Shown here piece by piece: positions 25,346 through 33,687 of a DNA stretch of 64,000 bases. A program made the translations under genes and the position numbers. The stretch is from Comamonas avium (GTDB lineage Bacteria; Pseudomonadota; Gammaproteobacteria; Burkholderiales; Burkholderiaceae_C). Location: the NCBI RefSeq assembly GCF_014836675.1, contig NZ_JACSQK010000003.1:480544-544543 (forward strand), written 5' to 3'. Under the pieces are notes generated by a model. It searched no databases, had not been told where the DNA came from, and saw only the letters and a program-made list of their open reading frames with translations. The stretch's first letter is position 1, and every line of letters starts with the position of its first letter.

Positions 25346-27748
25346 ATGTCCCGATTCAATGTGAAGAAAGTCGCCGTGCTGGGCGCTGGCGTGATGGGTG
25401 CGCAAATTGCTGCGCATCTGGTGAACGTCAAAGTGCCGGTCATTTTGTTTGACCTGCCAGCCAAGGAAGGCGCTAAAAGTGCCATCGCTGAAAAGGCGAT
25501 TGCCAATCTGAAAAAGCTCAAGCCATCGCCCATCGGCGTGGCGGAAGACGCGGACTTGATCCAGCCCGCGAACTACGAGGAACACCTCAAGCTGCTCAAG
25601 GGCTGTGACCTCATCATTGAGGCGATTGCCGAGCGCATGGACTGGAAGCTGGACCTGTACACCAAGATCGCGCCGTTTGTTGCCAAGCACGCGCTGGTGG
25701 CATCGAACACTTCGGGTCTGTCCATTACCAAGCTGTCTGAAGCGCTGCCTGAAGCCATCAAGCCGCGTTTCTGTGGCATTCACTTCTTCAACCCGCCACG
25801 CTATATGCCGCTGGTGGAGCTGATCAACACGCCCACTACCAACCCCGAAGTGCTGGACCAACTGGAGGCTTTTGTCACCAGCGGCCTGGGCAAGGGGGTG
25901 GTGCGCGCTAAAGACACGCCCAACTTCATCGCCAACCGCATCGGCATTGCCGGCATGCTGACGACAATGAAGGAGGTCGAAAACTTTGGCCTGACGTTCG
26001 ACGTGGTGGACGACTTGACTGGCAAAAAGCTCGGTCGTGCATCGTCGGGCACCTTCCGTACCGCAGATGTGGTGGGTCTGGACACCATGGCCCACGTCAT
26101 CAAGACGCTGCAAGACACCTTGAGCGCCGAGACCGATCCCTTCTACGACAGCTTTGGCACACCGCCCGTGTTGAAGAAGTTGCTGGAGCTGGGCAATCTG
26201 GGGCAAAAGACCAAGGCCGGTTTCTACAAAAAAGTAGGCCGTGACATTTTGCAGTTTGAGCTGGACAGCGAGGACTACATTCCCGGCGGCCAAAAGGCCG
26301 ATGAGGTGTATGCGCGCATGCTCAAAAAGCCTGCTGCCGAGCGACTGAAGCTGCTGCGCAATGCAGAAGGCGCGCCCGGCCAGTTCCTGTGGGCCATTTT
26401 GCGCAACAGCTTTCACTATGCTGCTGTGCACCTGGAGAGCATTGCCGATTCCGCCCGCGATGTGGACCAGGCCATGCGCTGGGGCTTTGGCATGAAGCAA
26501 GGTCCGTTCGAGCTGTGGCAAGAAGCAGGCTGGCTGGACGTTGCGAAGATGATTCAGGAAGACATCGACGCAGGCAAGGCTCTGTCCAAAGCACCTTTGC
26601 CCAAGTGGGTGTTTGAAGGCCCGGTGGCTGCCGCCGGTGGCGTGCACACGGGTGAAGGTTCCTGGAGCCCCGCGCTGGGCAAGTTTGTGGCCCGCCGCGT
26701 GCTGCCCGTATATGAACGCCAGCTGTTCCCTGAAAAACTGCTGGGTGAAACCAGCTTGCCCGACTGGAAGACAGCAGGCACGACGCTGTTCGAATCCAAA
26801 GCTCTGCGCACCTGGACGCTGGACGGTGAAATCTTGATTGCCAGCATCAAAAACAAGATGCATGCCATCAGCCCGGAAGTCATGGAAGGCCTGGTTGAAG
26901 CGGTGGATACCGCCGAGCAAGACTTTCAGGGCATGGTGATCTGGTCGGGCGATGCGCCGTTCAGCGTGGGTGCTGACCTGGAAGCCACCATGCCCGCCTT
27001 CCTGGTCGGTGGTGCTGATGCGATCGATAGCATCGAGTCAGAGCTGCAGGCCATGATGATGCGCATCCGTTATGCGCAAGTACCGGTGGTTGCGGCCATT
27101 AATGGCATGGCACTGGGAGGTGGCTGTGAGCTGGCCGTGTATTCGGCTCGCCGCGTGGCACACATGGAAAGCTATATCGGGTTGGTTGAGGTGGGCGTAG
27201 GGCTGGTGCCTGGTGCCGGTGGCCTGACCTATATTGCGCGCCGCGCTGCAGAGAACATGGCCAGCTCCACCAGCAAAGATGTGCTGCCTTTCCTGACCGA
27301 AGGCTTTACCGCTGCGGCCATGGCCAAGGTGGGTACCAGTGCGATCGAGTCGCGCAAGCTGGGCTTTTTGCTGGACAGCGACATCATCGTGCCGCACAAG
27401 GACGAAGTGCTGTTTGTGGCCATCAACGAAGCCAAGGCCATGGCCACGGGCGGCTGGCGCGCCCCCATCAAGCGCGCTTTCCCTGTGGCGGGGCGCAGCG
27501 GTATTGCCACCATCAAGGCGCAGCTGGTGAATATGCGTGATGGCGGCTTTATCAGCGCCTATGACTTCAAGATCGCAGCCATGATTGCGGAGGTGGTCTG
27601 CGGTGGCGAGGTGGACGCAGGTTCCCTGGTCACCGAGGAGTACCTGCTGGCCATGGAGCGCAAAGTTTTCTGTCATCTGATTGGCCAGCCCAAAACGCAT
27701 GAACGTATTTTGGGCATGCTCAACACGGGCAAACCTGTTCGAAATTGA
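25346..27748 (+). CDS. fadB: 3-hydroxyacyl-CoA dehydrogenase/enoyl-CoA hydratase fusion (dehydrogenase first)
   Basis: An 800-aa bifunctional beta-oxidation protein. The N-terminal Rossmann fold VAVLGAGVMGAQIAAHL (9-25) binds NAD, and the dehydrogenase catalytic His-Glu pair is in IHFFNPPRYMPLVELI. The C-terminal crotonase domain has MALGGGCELAVYSA and GLVEVGVGLVPGAGG, so both hydratase glutamates are kept. The domain order is reversed from E. coli FadB and resembles the FadN type. I chose ATG 25346 because the Rossmann motif then falls at the usual distance; an ATG at 25319 would add nine residues. It is followed by fadA. Confidence 0.9.
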   Translation: MSRFNVKKVAVLGAGVMGAQIAAHLVNVKVPVILFDLPAKEGAKSAIAEKAIANLKKLKPSPIGVAEDADLIQPANYEEHLKLLKGCDLIIEAIAERMDWKLDLYTKIAPFVAKHALVASNTSGLSITKLSEALPEAIKPRFCGIHFFNPPRYMPLVELINTPTTNPEVLDQLEAFVTSGLGKGVVRAKDTPNFIANRIGIAGMLTTMKEVENFGLTFDVVDDLTGKKLGRASSGTFRTADVVGLDTMAHVIKTLQDTLSAETDPFYDSFGTPPVLKKLLELGNLGQKTKAGFYKKVGRDILQFELDSEDYIPGGQKADEVYARMLKKPAAERLKLLRNAEGAPGQFLWAILRNSFHYAAVHLESIADSARDVDQAMRWGFGMKQGPFELWQEAGWLDVAKMIQEDIDAGKALSKAPLPKWVFEGPVAAAGGVHTGEGSWSPALGKFVARRVLPVYERQLFPEKLLGETSLPDWKTAGTTLFESKALRTWTLDGEILIASIKNKMHAISPEVMEGLVEAVDTAEQDFQGMVIWSGDAPFSVGADLEATMPAFLVGGADAIDSIESELQAMMMRIRYAQVPVVAAINGMALGGGCELAVYSARRVAHMESYIGLVEVGVGLVPGAGGLTYIARRAAENMASSTSKDVLPFLTEGFTAAAMAKVGTSAIESRKLGFLLDSDIIVPHKDEVLFVAINEAKAMATGGWRAPIKRAFPVAGRSGIATIKAQLVNMRDGGFISAYDFKIAAMIAEVVCGGEVDAGSLVTEEYLLAMERKVFCHLIGQPKTHERILGMLNTGKPVRN

Positions 27749-27865
27749 AGCACCCCACTGAGTCGCTGCGCGCCTTCCCCCTTCTCTCGCTTCGCGGGAC
27801 GGGGGGCGCCAGCAACGCTGCGGGGTGGCCCTTGTGCGCTGACTGCTGGCATGCGCTGCGCACAG
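27749..27865. repeat. GC-rich hairpin-forming intergenic sequence
   Basis: Between fadB and fadA lies a GC-rich stretch with CACCCCACTGAGTCGCTGCG, CTTCCCCCTT and, after CGCTTCGCGGGA, a GGGGGGCGCC run that can fold back on the C-run. I know very similar wording from intergenic regions of Comamonadaceae genomes, so I take it as a dispersed element, but only one copy is in this window. No open reading frame is supported. Confidence 0.45.
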
Positions 27866-27920
27866 TGTGAGAAGCCCCGTAACAGCTTAAAGAGCGAAGA
27901 GACAACCAAGGAATTTGGTC

Positions 27921-29114
27921 ATGAAACAAGTACAAGACGCGTACATCGTTGCCGCAACACGCACCCCTATTGGTCGTTCTGGCCGCGGTTACTTTAAAAA
28001 TACCCGTCCCGATGATTTGCTGGTGGCCGCGATGAAATCGGCCATGCTGCAAGTGCCGACGCTGGACCCGAAGGCAATCGAAGACGCCATCATCGGTTGC
28101 TCTTTCCCAGAGGGAGAGCAGGGCATGAACATGGCGCGTATCGCTGTGGGGCTGGCGTTTGATCACCCCATTGGCGGTATCACGGTGAACCGCTTTTGCG
28201 CATCGGGTGTGTCTGCCATTCAGATGGCCGCTGACCGCATTCGTGTGGGTGAGGCCGACGTGCTGATCGCTGGTGGTGCTGAATCCATGAGCATGGTGCC
28301 CATGGGCGGCAACAAGCCATCGTTCAACCCCGAGGTGTTTGCACGCGATGAAAACGTGGGCATTGCCTATGGCATGGGGCTGACCGCAGAGAAGGTGGCG
28401 CAGCAGTGGAAGATCAGCCGCGAGCAGCAAGATGCGTTTGCGCTGGAGTCGCACCTGCGCGCCGTCAAGGCGCAGCAGGCGGGTGAGTTCACCAACGAAA
28501 TCACACCGTTTGACATCATCGATCGCATGCCCAATCTGGCCACTGGTGAAGTGATGACCAAGACACGCACTGTGAGCCTGGATGAAGGCCCGCGTCCAGG
28601 CACCACGCTGGAAGCCTTGGGCAAACTGCGCCCGGTGTTTGCGGCACGCGGATCGGTCACAGCCGGTAATTCGTCACAAACCAGCGATGGCGCAGGTGCA
28701 TTGATTTTGGCCAGTGAAAAAGCTGTCAAGCAGTTTGGGCTGACCCCGCTGGCGCGTTTTGTAAGCTTTGCCGCACGCGGTGTGCCGCCAGAGATCATGG
28801 GCATTGGCCCCATTGAAGCCATTCCTGCTGCGCTGCGTTATGCCGGCATTAACCACCAGGACATTGACTGGTTTGAACTGAACGAAGCCTTTGCCGCTCA
28901 GTCACTGGCGGTGATGAACACCTTGGGTCTTGACCCCGCCAAAGTAAACCCCATGGGAGGCGCGATTGCGCTGGGCCACCCATTGGGGGCCACAGGTGCC
29001 ATTCGTGCCGCTACGGTGGTGCACGCCCTGCGCCGCCACAACCTCAAGTACGGCATGGTCACCATGTGCGTAGGCACAGGTCAGGGCGCTGCTGGTATTT
29101 TCGAACGGGTTTAA
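27921..29114 (+). CDS. fadA: Acetyl-CoA C-acyltransferase (thiolase)
   Basis: A 397-aa thiolase that cleaves 3-ketoacyl-CoA to acetyl-CoA and a shortened acyl-CoA. The catalytic set is complete: C93 in NRFCASG, the His in GGAIALGHPLGATG, and the second Cys in MCVGTGQGAAG. The start is ATG 27921; the frame extends to a TTG at 27915 without benefit. It pairs with the FadB-type gene 172 nt upstream. The next gene follows 3 nt later. Confidence 0.92.
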   Translation: MKQVQDAYIVAATRTPIGRSGRGYFKNTRPDDLLVAAMKSAMLQVPTLDPKAIEDAIIGCSFPEGEQGMNMARIAVGLAFDHPIGGITVNRFCASGVSAIQMAADRIRVGEADVLIAGGAESMSMVPMGGNKPSFNPEVFARDENVGIAYGMGLTAEKVAQQWKISREQQDAFALESHLRAVKAQQAGEFTNEITPFDIIDRMPNLATGEVMTKTRTVSLDEGPRPGTTLEALGKLRPVFAARGSVTAGNSSQTSDGAGALILASEKAVKQFGLTPLARFVSFAARGVPPEIMGIGPIEAIPAALRYAGINHQDIDWFELNEAFAAQSLAVMNTLGLDPAKVNPMGGAIALGHPLGATGAIRAATVVHALRRHNLKYGMVTMCVGTGQGAAGIFERV

Positions 29115-29117
29115 GCC

Positions 29118-30146
29118 ATGCACGACGCTACAGCGGGCCAAGGGGTAAAGGTGCGCTGGCAAGCGTCAACATTAGAGGTTGCAGGCACTGCCGCAGGGCC
29201 ACTGGCCCTGCGGCAGTGCCTGCCTGTAGATATCCGGGTGCGGGGTCAGGTGGTGGTGGCCGCAGCCATCGGCGTACCGCAGCGGTTTTACACCGCATTT
29301 TCTCAGTGGCTGGCGGCCCATGGCTATGCCGTCACTACGTTTGATTACCGGGGGCATGCCGAGTCTTTGCATGGCCCTTTGCGCCAGGCCAAAGTCAATC
29401 TTATGGATTGGGCTGCGGACTGCGCGGCCGTCGCAACGCATTTGCGCATCCAGTCGCCCAGCGTGCCTTTGTACTGGATTGGGCACAGCGTAGGGGCACA
29501 GCTGCCCGGCATGAATGCACCCCCCCTGCCCATTGATGGTTTGCTCTGTATTGCCAGTGGCAGCGGTTACTGGCGTGATAACGCACCACCCACGCGGCGC
29601 AAAGTCTTGCTGTGGTGGTGGGGGATTGCGCCGTTGATCACCAGTGTGTGCGGCTGCATGCCCGGCAAGAAATGGGGCCTGGTGGGCGATTTGCCCGCTG
29701 GCGTAATCTGGCAATGGCGCAAGTGGTGCATGCACCCCAATTACGGAATCGGGGTAGAAGGCGAGCCCTTGCGCAAGGCCTACGCCGCAGCGCGTTACCC
29801 CTTGCATGCATTTTCGATGGAGGATGACGAAATGATGTCGTGGCGCTCCACCGCTTCGCTGGTCAGCTGGTACCGCAATTGTCCGCAAAGTATTGAGCGC
29901 TTGCGCATGCTGGACACCCCGCTGCGGCGCATTGGCCATTTTGGATTTTTCCGCGCAGAGATGGAGCGCTCGCTGTGGCCCCGCGCCTTGTCGGTGCTGG
30001 AGCGCTGGCTGGATGGCACTACACAGATGACACCTAAGGGTCAGCCACCTGCGGGCCATGGCACTACATTCTCTAAGATAGAACGTAGCGCCTTGGCAGC
30101 TTCCAAGCAGCCAGGGCAAGGTGAGCTTTTCTCGGAGATTTCATGA
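29118..30146 (+). CDS. Alpha/beta hydrolase
   Basis: A 342-aa alpha/beta hydrolase of the serine aminopeptidase/monoglyceride-lipase-like type. The nucleophile S124 is in WIGHSVGAQ, preceded by FDYRGHAES near 75-82. The late His is probably in RRIGHFGFFR. It begins 3 nt after fadA. In this cluster an esterase or acyl-CoA/lipid hydrolase role is plausible. Codons 22-36 are encoded by a 43-nt near-perfect palindrome, which is unusual inside a gene. The C-terminal tail after about residue 300 looks non-conserved. Confidence 0.78.
   Translation: MHDATAGQGVKVRWQASTLEVAGTAAGPLALRQCLPVDIRVRGQVVVAAAIGVPQRFYTAFSQWLAAHGYAVTTFDYRGHAESLHGPLRQAKVNLMDWAADCAAVATHLRIQSPSVPLYWIGHSVGAQLPGMNAPPLPIDGLLCIASGSGYWRDNAPPTRRKVLLWWWGIAPLITSVCGCMPGKKWGLVGDLPAGVIWQWRKWCMHPNYGIGVEGEPLRKAYAAARYPLHAFSMEDDEMMSWRSTASLVSWYRNCPQSIERLRMLDTPLRRIGHFGFFRAEMERSLWPRALSVLERWLDGTTQMTPKGQPPAGHGTTFSKIERSALAASKQPGQGELFSEIS
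29181..29223. repeat. 43-nt near-perfect palindrome inside the hydrolase gene
   Basis: Bases 29181-29201 are the exact reverse complement of 29203-29223 (21-bp arms), with a single C at 29202 between them. The left arm starts GCAGGCACTGCCGCAGGG. It is in frame, encoding residues 22-36 of the hydrolase. In mRNA it would fold to a very stable hairpin beginning about 63 nt after the start codon. Confidence 0.9.
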
Positions 30147-30147
30147 T

Positions 30148-31008
30148 ATGAGCGCCCCGCAAGACTCCCACAAGGACATGACTGTCACGGATATACATCC
30201 TCTGGATGCTGCTTTGCGCATGACGCCCCAGCACGATGGCAGTGTGCACACCCAGGCACCTGCAGCCTACTGGAACATGGTGGGGCCGTACGGCGGCATC
30301 ACCGCAGCGCAGATGCTGCAAGCGGTACTGCAGCACCCCCAGGTGCTGGGCGATCCGTTATCCATCACCGTCAATTTCGCGGGGCCTGTTGAGGCGGGGG
30401 ATGTGCGCATTGAAGCCACTCCTGTGCGAACCAATCGCTCAACCCAGCACTGGACGGTGCTGATGGGGCAACGCAATGCGCAAGGCGAGCTGGTGGTGTC
30501 CACCACGGCAACGGTGATTACCGCCGTGCGCCGAGAGACATTCAGCCTTGATGACATTGCGCATCCGGCCATGCCTGATCCACAAAGCTGCGAGCGCTTT
30601 GACACGCGCGGCGCCATGGAATGGCTGCAGCGTTACGACATGCGCGTGGTGCAGGGCGCAATCCCTAAAACCTGGGATGACAGCGGGCACGAAAGCATTT
30701 CCCAGCTGTGGGTGCGCGACGAGCCTGCGCGCGCGCTGGACTTTCCCGCACTGACCGCCTTGTCAGATGTGTTTTTCCCCCGTGTCTGGCTGCGCCGTGC
30801 CCGCCGGGTTCCTGCGGGCACCGTCGGGATGACCGTATATTTCCATGCCAGCAGTGAGCAGCTGACCAAGCAGGGCGACAAGCACCTGCTGGCCCAGGCC
30901 AGCGCGCAGGCCTTTCGCAATGGTTACTTTGACCAGACCGCCCAGCTGTGGGACAGCGAAGGCAGCTTGCTGGCAACCAGCCATCAAATCGTTTATTACA
31001 AAGAGTAA
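30148..31008 (+). CDS. Acyl-CoA thioesterase, double-hotdog (TesB-like)
   Basis: A 286-aa protein of the TesB/PF13622-like thioesterase group. The N-terminal hotdog includes WNMVGPYGGITAAQMLQA, and the second half has FFPRVWLRRARRVPAG and VYFHASSEQL. It would hydrolyse acyl-CoA and return CoA during beta-oxidation overflow. The start is ATG 30148, 2 nt after the hydrolase stop, with GGAG about 10 nt upstream; an ATG at 30121 would overlap the hydrolase gene. It is part of the same colinear cluster. Confidence 0.8.
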   Translation: MSAPQDSHKDMTVTDIHPLDAALRMTPQHDGSVHTQAPAAYWNMVGPYGGITAAQMLQAVLQHPQVLGDPLSITVNFAGPVEAGDVRIEATPVRTNRSTQHWTVLMGQRNAQGELVVSTTATVITAVRRETFSLDDIAHPAMPDPQSCERFDTRGAMEWLQRYDMRVVQGAIPKTWDDSGHESISQLWVRDEPARALDFPALTALSDVFFPRVWLRRARRVPAGTVGMTVYFHASSEQLTKQGDKHLLAQASAQAFRNGYFDQTAQLWDSEGSLLATSHQIVYYKE

Positions 31009-31097
31009 GGTGCCGTGGTTGCACGCCCTAGACGTGGTGTATTGACCTCGTCTCGGCGCAGCACGGCCTTTGTGTTGAATTTTTTGCAGGAAAACCC

Positions 31098-31889
31098 ATG
31101 ACAGATACCGCTACCCAAGACATCCTGGTACACACCGAAGCCGGTGTGCGCACCGTCACACTCAATCGTGTCGATAAGAAAAACTCCATCACCCAGGCCA
31201 TGTATGGCGCAATGGCAGCCGCGTTGACCAGCGCTGCCACCGATGACGCTGTGCGCGTGGTGGTGCTGCAAGGCGATGCCACCGTGTTCAGCGCAGGCAA
31301 TGACATTGGTGACTTTTTGTCGCGCCAAGGCGCTGGCGATGGCCTGCCCCAGCAAAGCCCGGTGTTTCAGTTCTTGCATGCATTGGCTGATTTCCCCAAG
31401 CCACTGATTGCCGCCGTTGCTGGCCCGGCTGTGGGCATTGGCACCACCATGCTGCTGCATTGCGACCTGGTTTATGCCGGCGACAACGCGGCTTTCTCTG
31501 TGCCTTTCGTAAATCTGGGGCTGTGTCCTGAAGCCGCATCCAGCCTGCTGCTGCCCCGCTTGATGGGCTACCAGCGTGCCGCAGAAGCCCTGTTGCTGGG
31601 CGAGCCTTTCATGGCCGAAGCAGCGCTGGAAGTAGGTCTGGTCAACCGCGTAGTGCCACCCACTGAAGTCAATGGCGTGGCCCAGGCACAGGCGGCCAAG
31701 CTGGCGGCCAAACCCTTGTCAGCCCTGGTGGAAACCAAGCGACTGATGAAGGGCGGCCAGCGCGATGCCATCAAGGCACAAATGGCCGAAGAAGGCCAAA
31801 GTTTTGGTCGCATGCTGACCCAGCCCGCTGCCCGCGAAGCATTCACCGCTTTTATGGAAAAACGCAAGCCTGACTTCCGCAACTGCTGA
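31098..31889 (+). CDS. Crotonase-family protein, probably enoyl-CoA isomerase
   Basis: A 263-aa crotonase with the oxyanion-hole segments FSAGNDIGDF (64-73) and AGPAVGIGTTM (108-118). The two glutamates used by enoyl-CoA hydratases are not present: the first site reads GIGTTMLL and the second SVPFVNLGL. A glutamate sits instead at E145 in GLCPEAASS, as in ECI2-type delta3-delta2-enoyl-CoA isomerases. It would handle unsaturated fatty acids in this cluster. An AGGA ribosome site precedes ATG 31098. Its last 32 bases begin a 73-bp sequence that is repeated downstream. Confidence 0.82.
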   Translation: MTDTATQDILVHTEAGVRTVTLNRVDKKNSITQAMYGAMAAALTSAATDDAVRVVVLQGDATVFSAGNDIGDFLSRQGAGDGLPQQSPVFQFLHALADFPKPLIAAVAGPAVGIGTTMLLHCDLVYAGDNAAFSVPFVNLGLCPEAASSLLLPRLMGYQRAAEALLLGEPFMAEAALEVGLVNRVVPPTEVNGVAQAQAAKLAAKPLSALVETKRLMKGGQRDAIKAQMAEEGQSFGRMLTQPAAREAFTAFMEKRKPDFRNC

Positions 31890-31930
31890 AGTCAGAAGGC
31901 AGGCGCAGCCTGCCGCACTGCAAAGTGGGC
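31858..31930. repeat. Direct repeat copy 1 (3' end of crotonase gene)
   Basis: 73 bp covering the last codons of the crotonase gene, its stop and 41 bp beyond. It is repeated at 32032-32104 with two substitutions. The non-coding part contains GGCAGGC-GCA-GCCTGCC, a small hairpin. Confidence 0.9.
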
Positions 31931-32031
31931 GAGCGTTTTCGTTAGAAGAGAAAACCTGATTTCAGCAAGTGCTGAAATCTAGGCCGATCTTGTATCGGTC
32001 ATAGAGCGAAGCGAAGGTGTGGTCTTCCACT

Positions 32032-32104
32032 AAAAACGCAAGCCTGACTTGCGCAACTGCTGAAGTCAGAAGGCAGGCGCAGCCTGCCGCACCGCAAAGT
32101 GGGC
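32032..32104. repeat. Direct repeat copy 2 (crotonase-end remnant)
   Basis: Matches 31858-31930 at 71 of 73 positions, including the former last codons and stop (in copy 2 TTCCGC is TTGCGC). The upstream coding part is absent, so it is a 3'-end remnant and not a gene. The other difference is CACTGC versus CACCGC. Confidence 0.9.
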
Positions 32105-32252
32105 AGGAGCTTGCGTGCAACGAGGCTGGCTGACTGCAGCAGTCGCAGCTGACGTTGCGCTTGTATCGAACGCTGTGTGGTGCGAAGGCTCTGCATAGAA
32201 CCGCAGCTGCAGACGCAATCCTTTGGATGTGTGGGTTGCTCGCGGAGTTTCA

Positions 32253-32347
32253 TAAATAAGAGCTGTTAGCGCTTATGTACATTGGTTTTCAGATAGAAAA
32301 CTATCTGAAACTATTGAATTTAAAGCGAAGGTAGCTCTCTTTTTTTT
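32253..32347. repeat. Dispersed imperfect palindrome, copy C
   Basis: The left arm AATAAGAGCTGTTAGCGCTT is matched by the right arm AAAGCGAAGGTAGCTCTC, followed by T residues. The centre has a perfect 10-bp stem, TTTCAGATAG (32287-32296) with CTATCTGAAA (32301-32310), loop AAAA. The T-run after the right arm means it could also act as a terminator in the forward direction. Confidence 0.7.
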
Positions 32348-32351
32348 CTGA

Positions 32352-32846
32352 ATGTCTATGCCATCTACCAAAACCGATGCGGCAGTGCTGCAATTTGAGC
32401 CTGAGTTCATGGCCGTGCTCCAGCATTTGACGGAAGAGTTTGTGAGCTTCAACAAAGTGCTTGGCCTCAAGCTGCAGAGCGCCAATGCCACCACGGTAAC
32501 GGCCCGCATGGAGATGCAGCCGCACCTGGTAGGGCACGCCACGTACAACCGCATTCATGGCGGTGCTATCAGTGCGGCGCTGGATGCCATGGCCGGGGTG
32601 GCGGTGATGGCCGCCATTGGCGCCAAACACATGGACGAGCCCGTGATGAAGCGCACCGAGCGGTTTGCCAGACTGGGCACCATTGACTTGCGCGTGGACT
32701 ACATGCGCCCGGGCATTGGAGAGCGCTTTTTGGTGCGAGCCGAAGTGCTGCGGCTGGGCTCGCGCGTGGCAACCACACGCATGGATTTTTTGAGTGAAGA
32801 GGGCGAGATGCTGGCAGTGGGCATGGCCGCTTACATCACGTCTTGA
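32352..32846 (+). CDS. PaaI/YigI-type hotdog thioesterase
   Basis: A 164-aa single-hotdog protein. The helix-entry motif RIHGGAISAALDAMAGVAVMAA is preceded by GHATYN, the usual HGG arrangement of PaaI-family acyl-CoA thioesterases. TIDLRVDYMRPG is the following strand. It lies at the end of the beta-oxidation cluster but is separated by the repeat-rich gap, so it may have its own promoter. ATG 32352 and ATG 32358 are both possible starts. Confidence 0.8.
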   Translation: MSMPSTKTDAAVLQFEPEFMAVLQHLTEEFVSFNKVLGLKLQSANATTVTARMEMQPHLVGHATYNRIHGGAISAALDAMAGVAVMAAIGAKHMDEPVMKRTERFARLGTIDLRVDYMRPGIGERFLVRAEVLRLGSRVATTRMDFLSEEGEMLAVGMAAYITS

Positions 32847-33017
32847 GGGCAAGCATCTGCCACTTGGGTGGCGCTGAGTACCTGTACGTCTTGTATGTGC
32901 AGGCAACACGCGTAAGCAGACGCCACAGCCGTAGTCTTTGCTTACGCTTGTTGCGAAACGAGGGAAAAAGTATCCGCAGACCATTCCTAAGCTCAAGACT
33001 TTCTATCAGGAGCAAGC

Positions 33018-33611
33018 ATGGCCGTGAACAGTCCCTTTTTTACCAAGCGTGAACCACAGACATTTTCCACCCGCACCACGACTACGCCCGGCGGCCTGAG
33101 CGCAACCAGCAGTACCTTGCAATCAACCCCTGCAGCATCCAGCAGCAGTGACGCAGTGGGTGCCCGCCCGGTGGATACCAGCAGCCATGTGCCAGAGCAG
33201 CAGGCGGCAACCACAGAACATGGCGGCAGCAAGCTGACCGTAGGGCCCAATATCAAGCTCAAGGGCGTCGAGATCACGGATTGCGATACCTTGGTGGTGG
33301 AAGGCACAGTGGAAGCCACCATGGACTCGCGCGTGATTCAGATTACGCAGCAAGGCGCTTTTCATGGTTCGGCAGAGATCGATATTGCCGAGATCCATGG
33401 TGAGTTCACAGGCTCGCTCACGGTGCGCCAGAAGCTGGTCATTCACAGCACAGGCAAGGTCAGCGGTAAAATCCGTTACGGAAAAATTGTGATTGAAGAA
33501 GGCGGCCAGCTTTCCGGTGAAATTGAGGTGGGTGTGCACAACCGTGCGGAAAAACCAGGCAGCAGCGCGCTCAAGCCGGTTGGAACACAAACGGTGGCTG
33601 CAGCAGCCTGA
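33018..33611 (+). CDS. Bactofilin family cytoskeletal protein
   Basis: A 197-aa polymer-forming protein. The N-terminal 75 residues are Ser/Thr/Pro-rich and disordered-looking. The central part (about 72-175) is a bactofilin beta-helix with repeating hydrophobic/Gly steps: VGPNIKLKGVEITDC, LVVEGTVEA, HGSAEIDIAEIHGEFTG and GQLSGEIEV. Such proteins form filaments and localise cell-wall enzymes. No M23 peptidase partner gene, often found beside bactofilins, is adjacent. AGGAGC precedes ATG 33018 and a bidirectional terminator follows. Confidence 0.85.
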   Translation: MAVNSPFFTKREPQTFSTRTTTTPGGLSATSSTLQSTPAASSSSDAVGARPVDTSSHVPEQQAATTEHGGSKLTVGPNIKLKGVEITDCDTLVVEGTVEATMDSRVIQITQQGAFHGSAEIDIAEIHGEFTGSLTVRQKLVIHSTGKVSGKIRYGKIVIEEGGQLSGEIEVGVHNRAEKPGSSALKPVGTQTVAAAA

Positions 33612-33630
33612 TTTCAGCGGTGCGGCCATA

Positions 33631-33667
33631 AAAAAAGCCTGAGTGCAGAACGCGCTCAGGCTTTTTT
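33631..33667. terminator. Bidirectional terminator between bactofilin and thioesterase genes
   Basis: AAAAAAGCCTGAG (33631-33643) pairs exactly with CTCAGGCTTTTTT (33655-33667), loop 11 nt. The A-run on one side and T-run on the other let it serve both converging genes. Confidence 0.92.
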
Positions 33668-33687
33668 ACTGAAGGGCCAAGATGGCA

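Larger units (their letters stand above)
31890..32351. other. 462-nt intergenic region with repeats, no gene seen
   Basis: The gap between the crotonase and PaaI-type thioesterase genes holds the tail of direct repeat copy 1, a perfect 10-bp hairpin (GATTTCAGCA 31958-31967 with TGCTGAAATC 31970-31979), direct repeat copy 2 and a full palindromic element (copy C). Short frames here have no recognisable protein. The layout suggests the remnant of a duplicated crotonase 3' end. Confidence 0.7.

Noticed and set aside
25307..26920. 537-codon minus-strand frame opposite fadB
   Set aside because: It is exactly antisense to a gene with complete catalytic motifs; its own translation is Gln/His/Arg-rich without domains. 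High-GC codon bias creates such shadows.
31890..32351. Intergenic repeats considered as an insertion sequence or MITE
   Set aside because: The 73-bp units are direct repeats of a gene end, no transposase or target-site duplication is visible, and the palindrome here belongs to a wider family.
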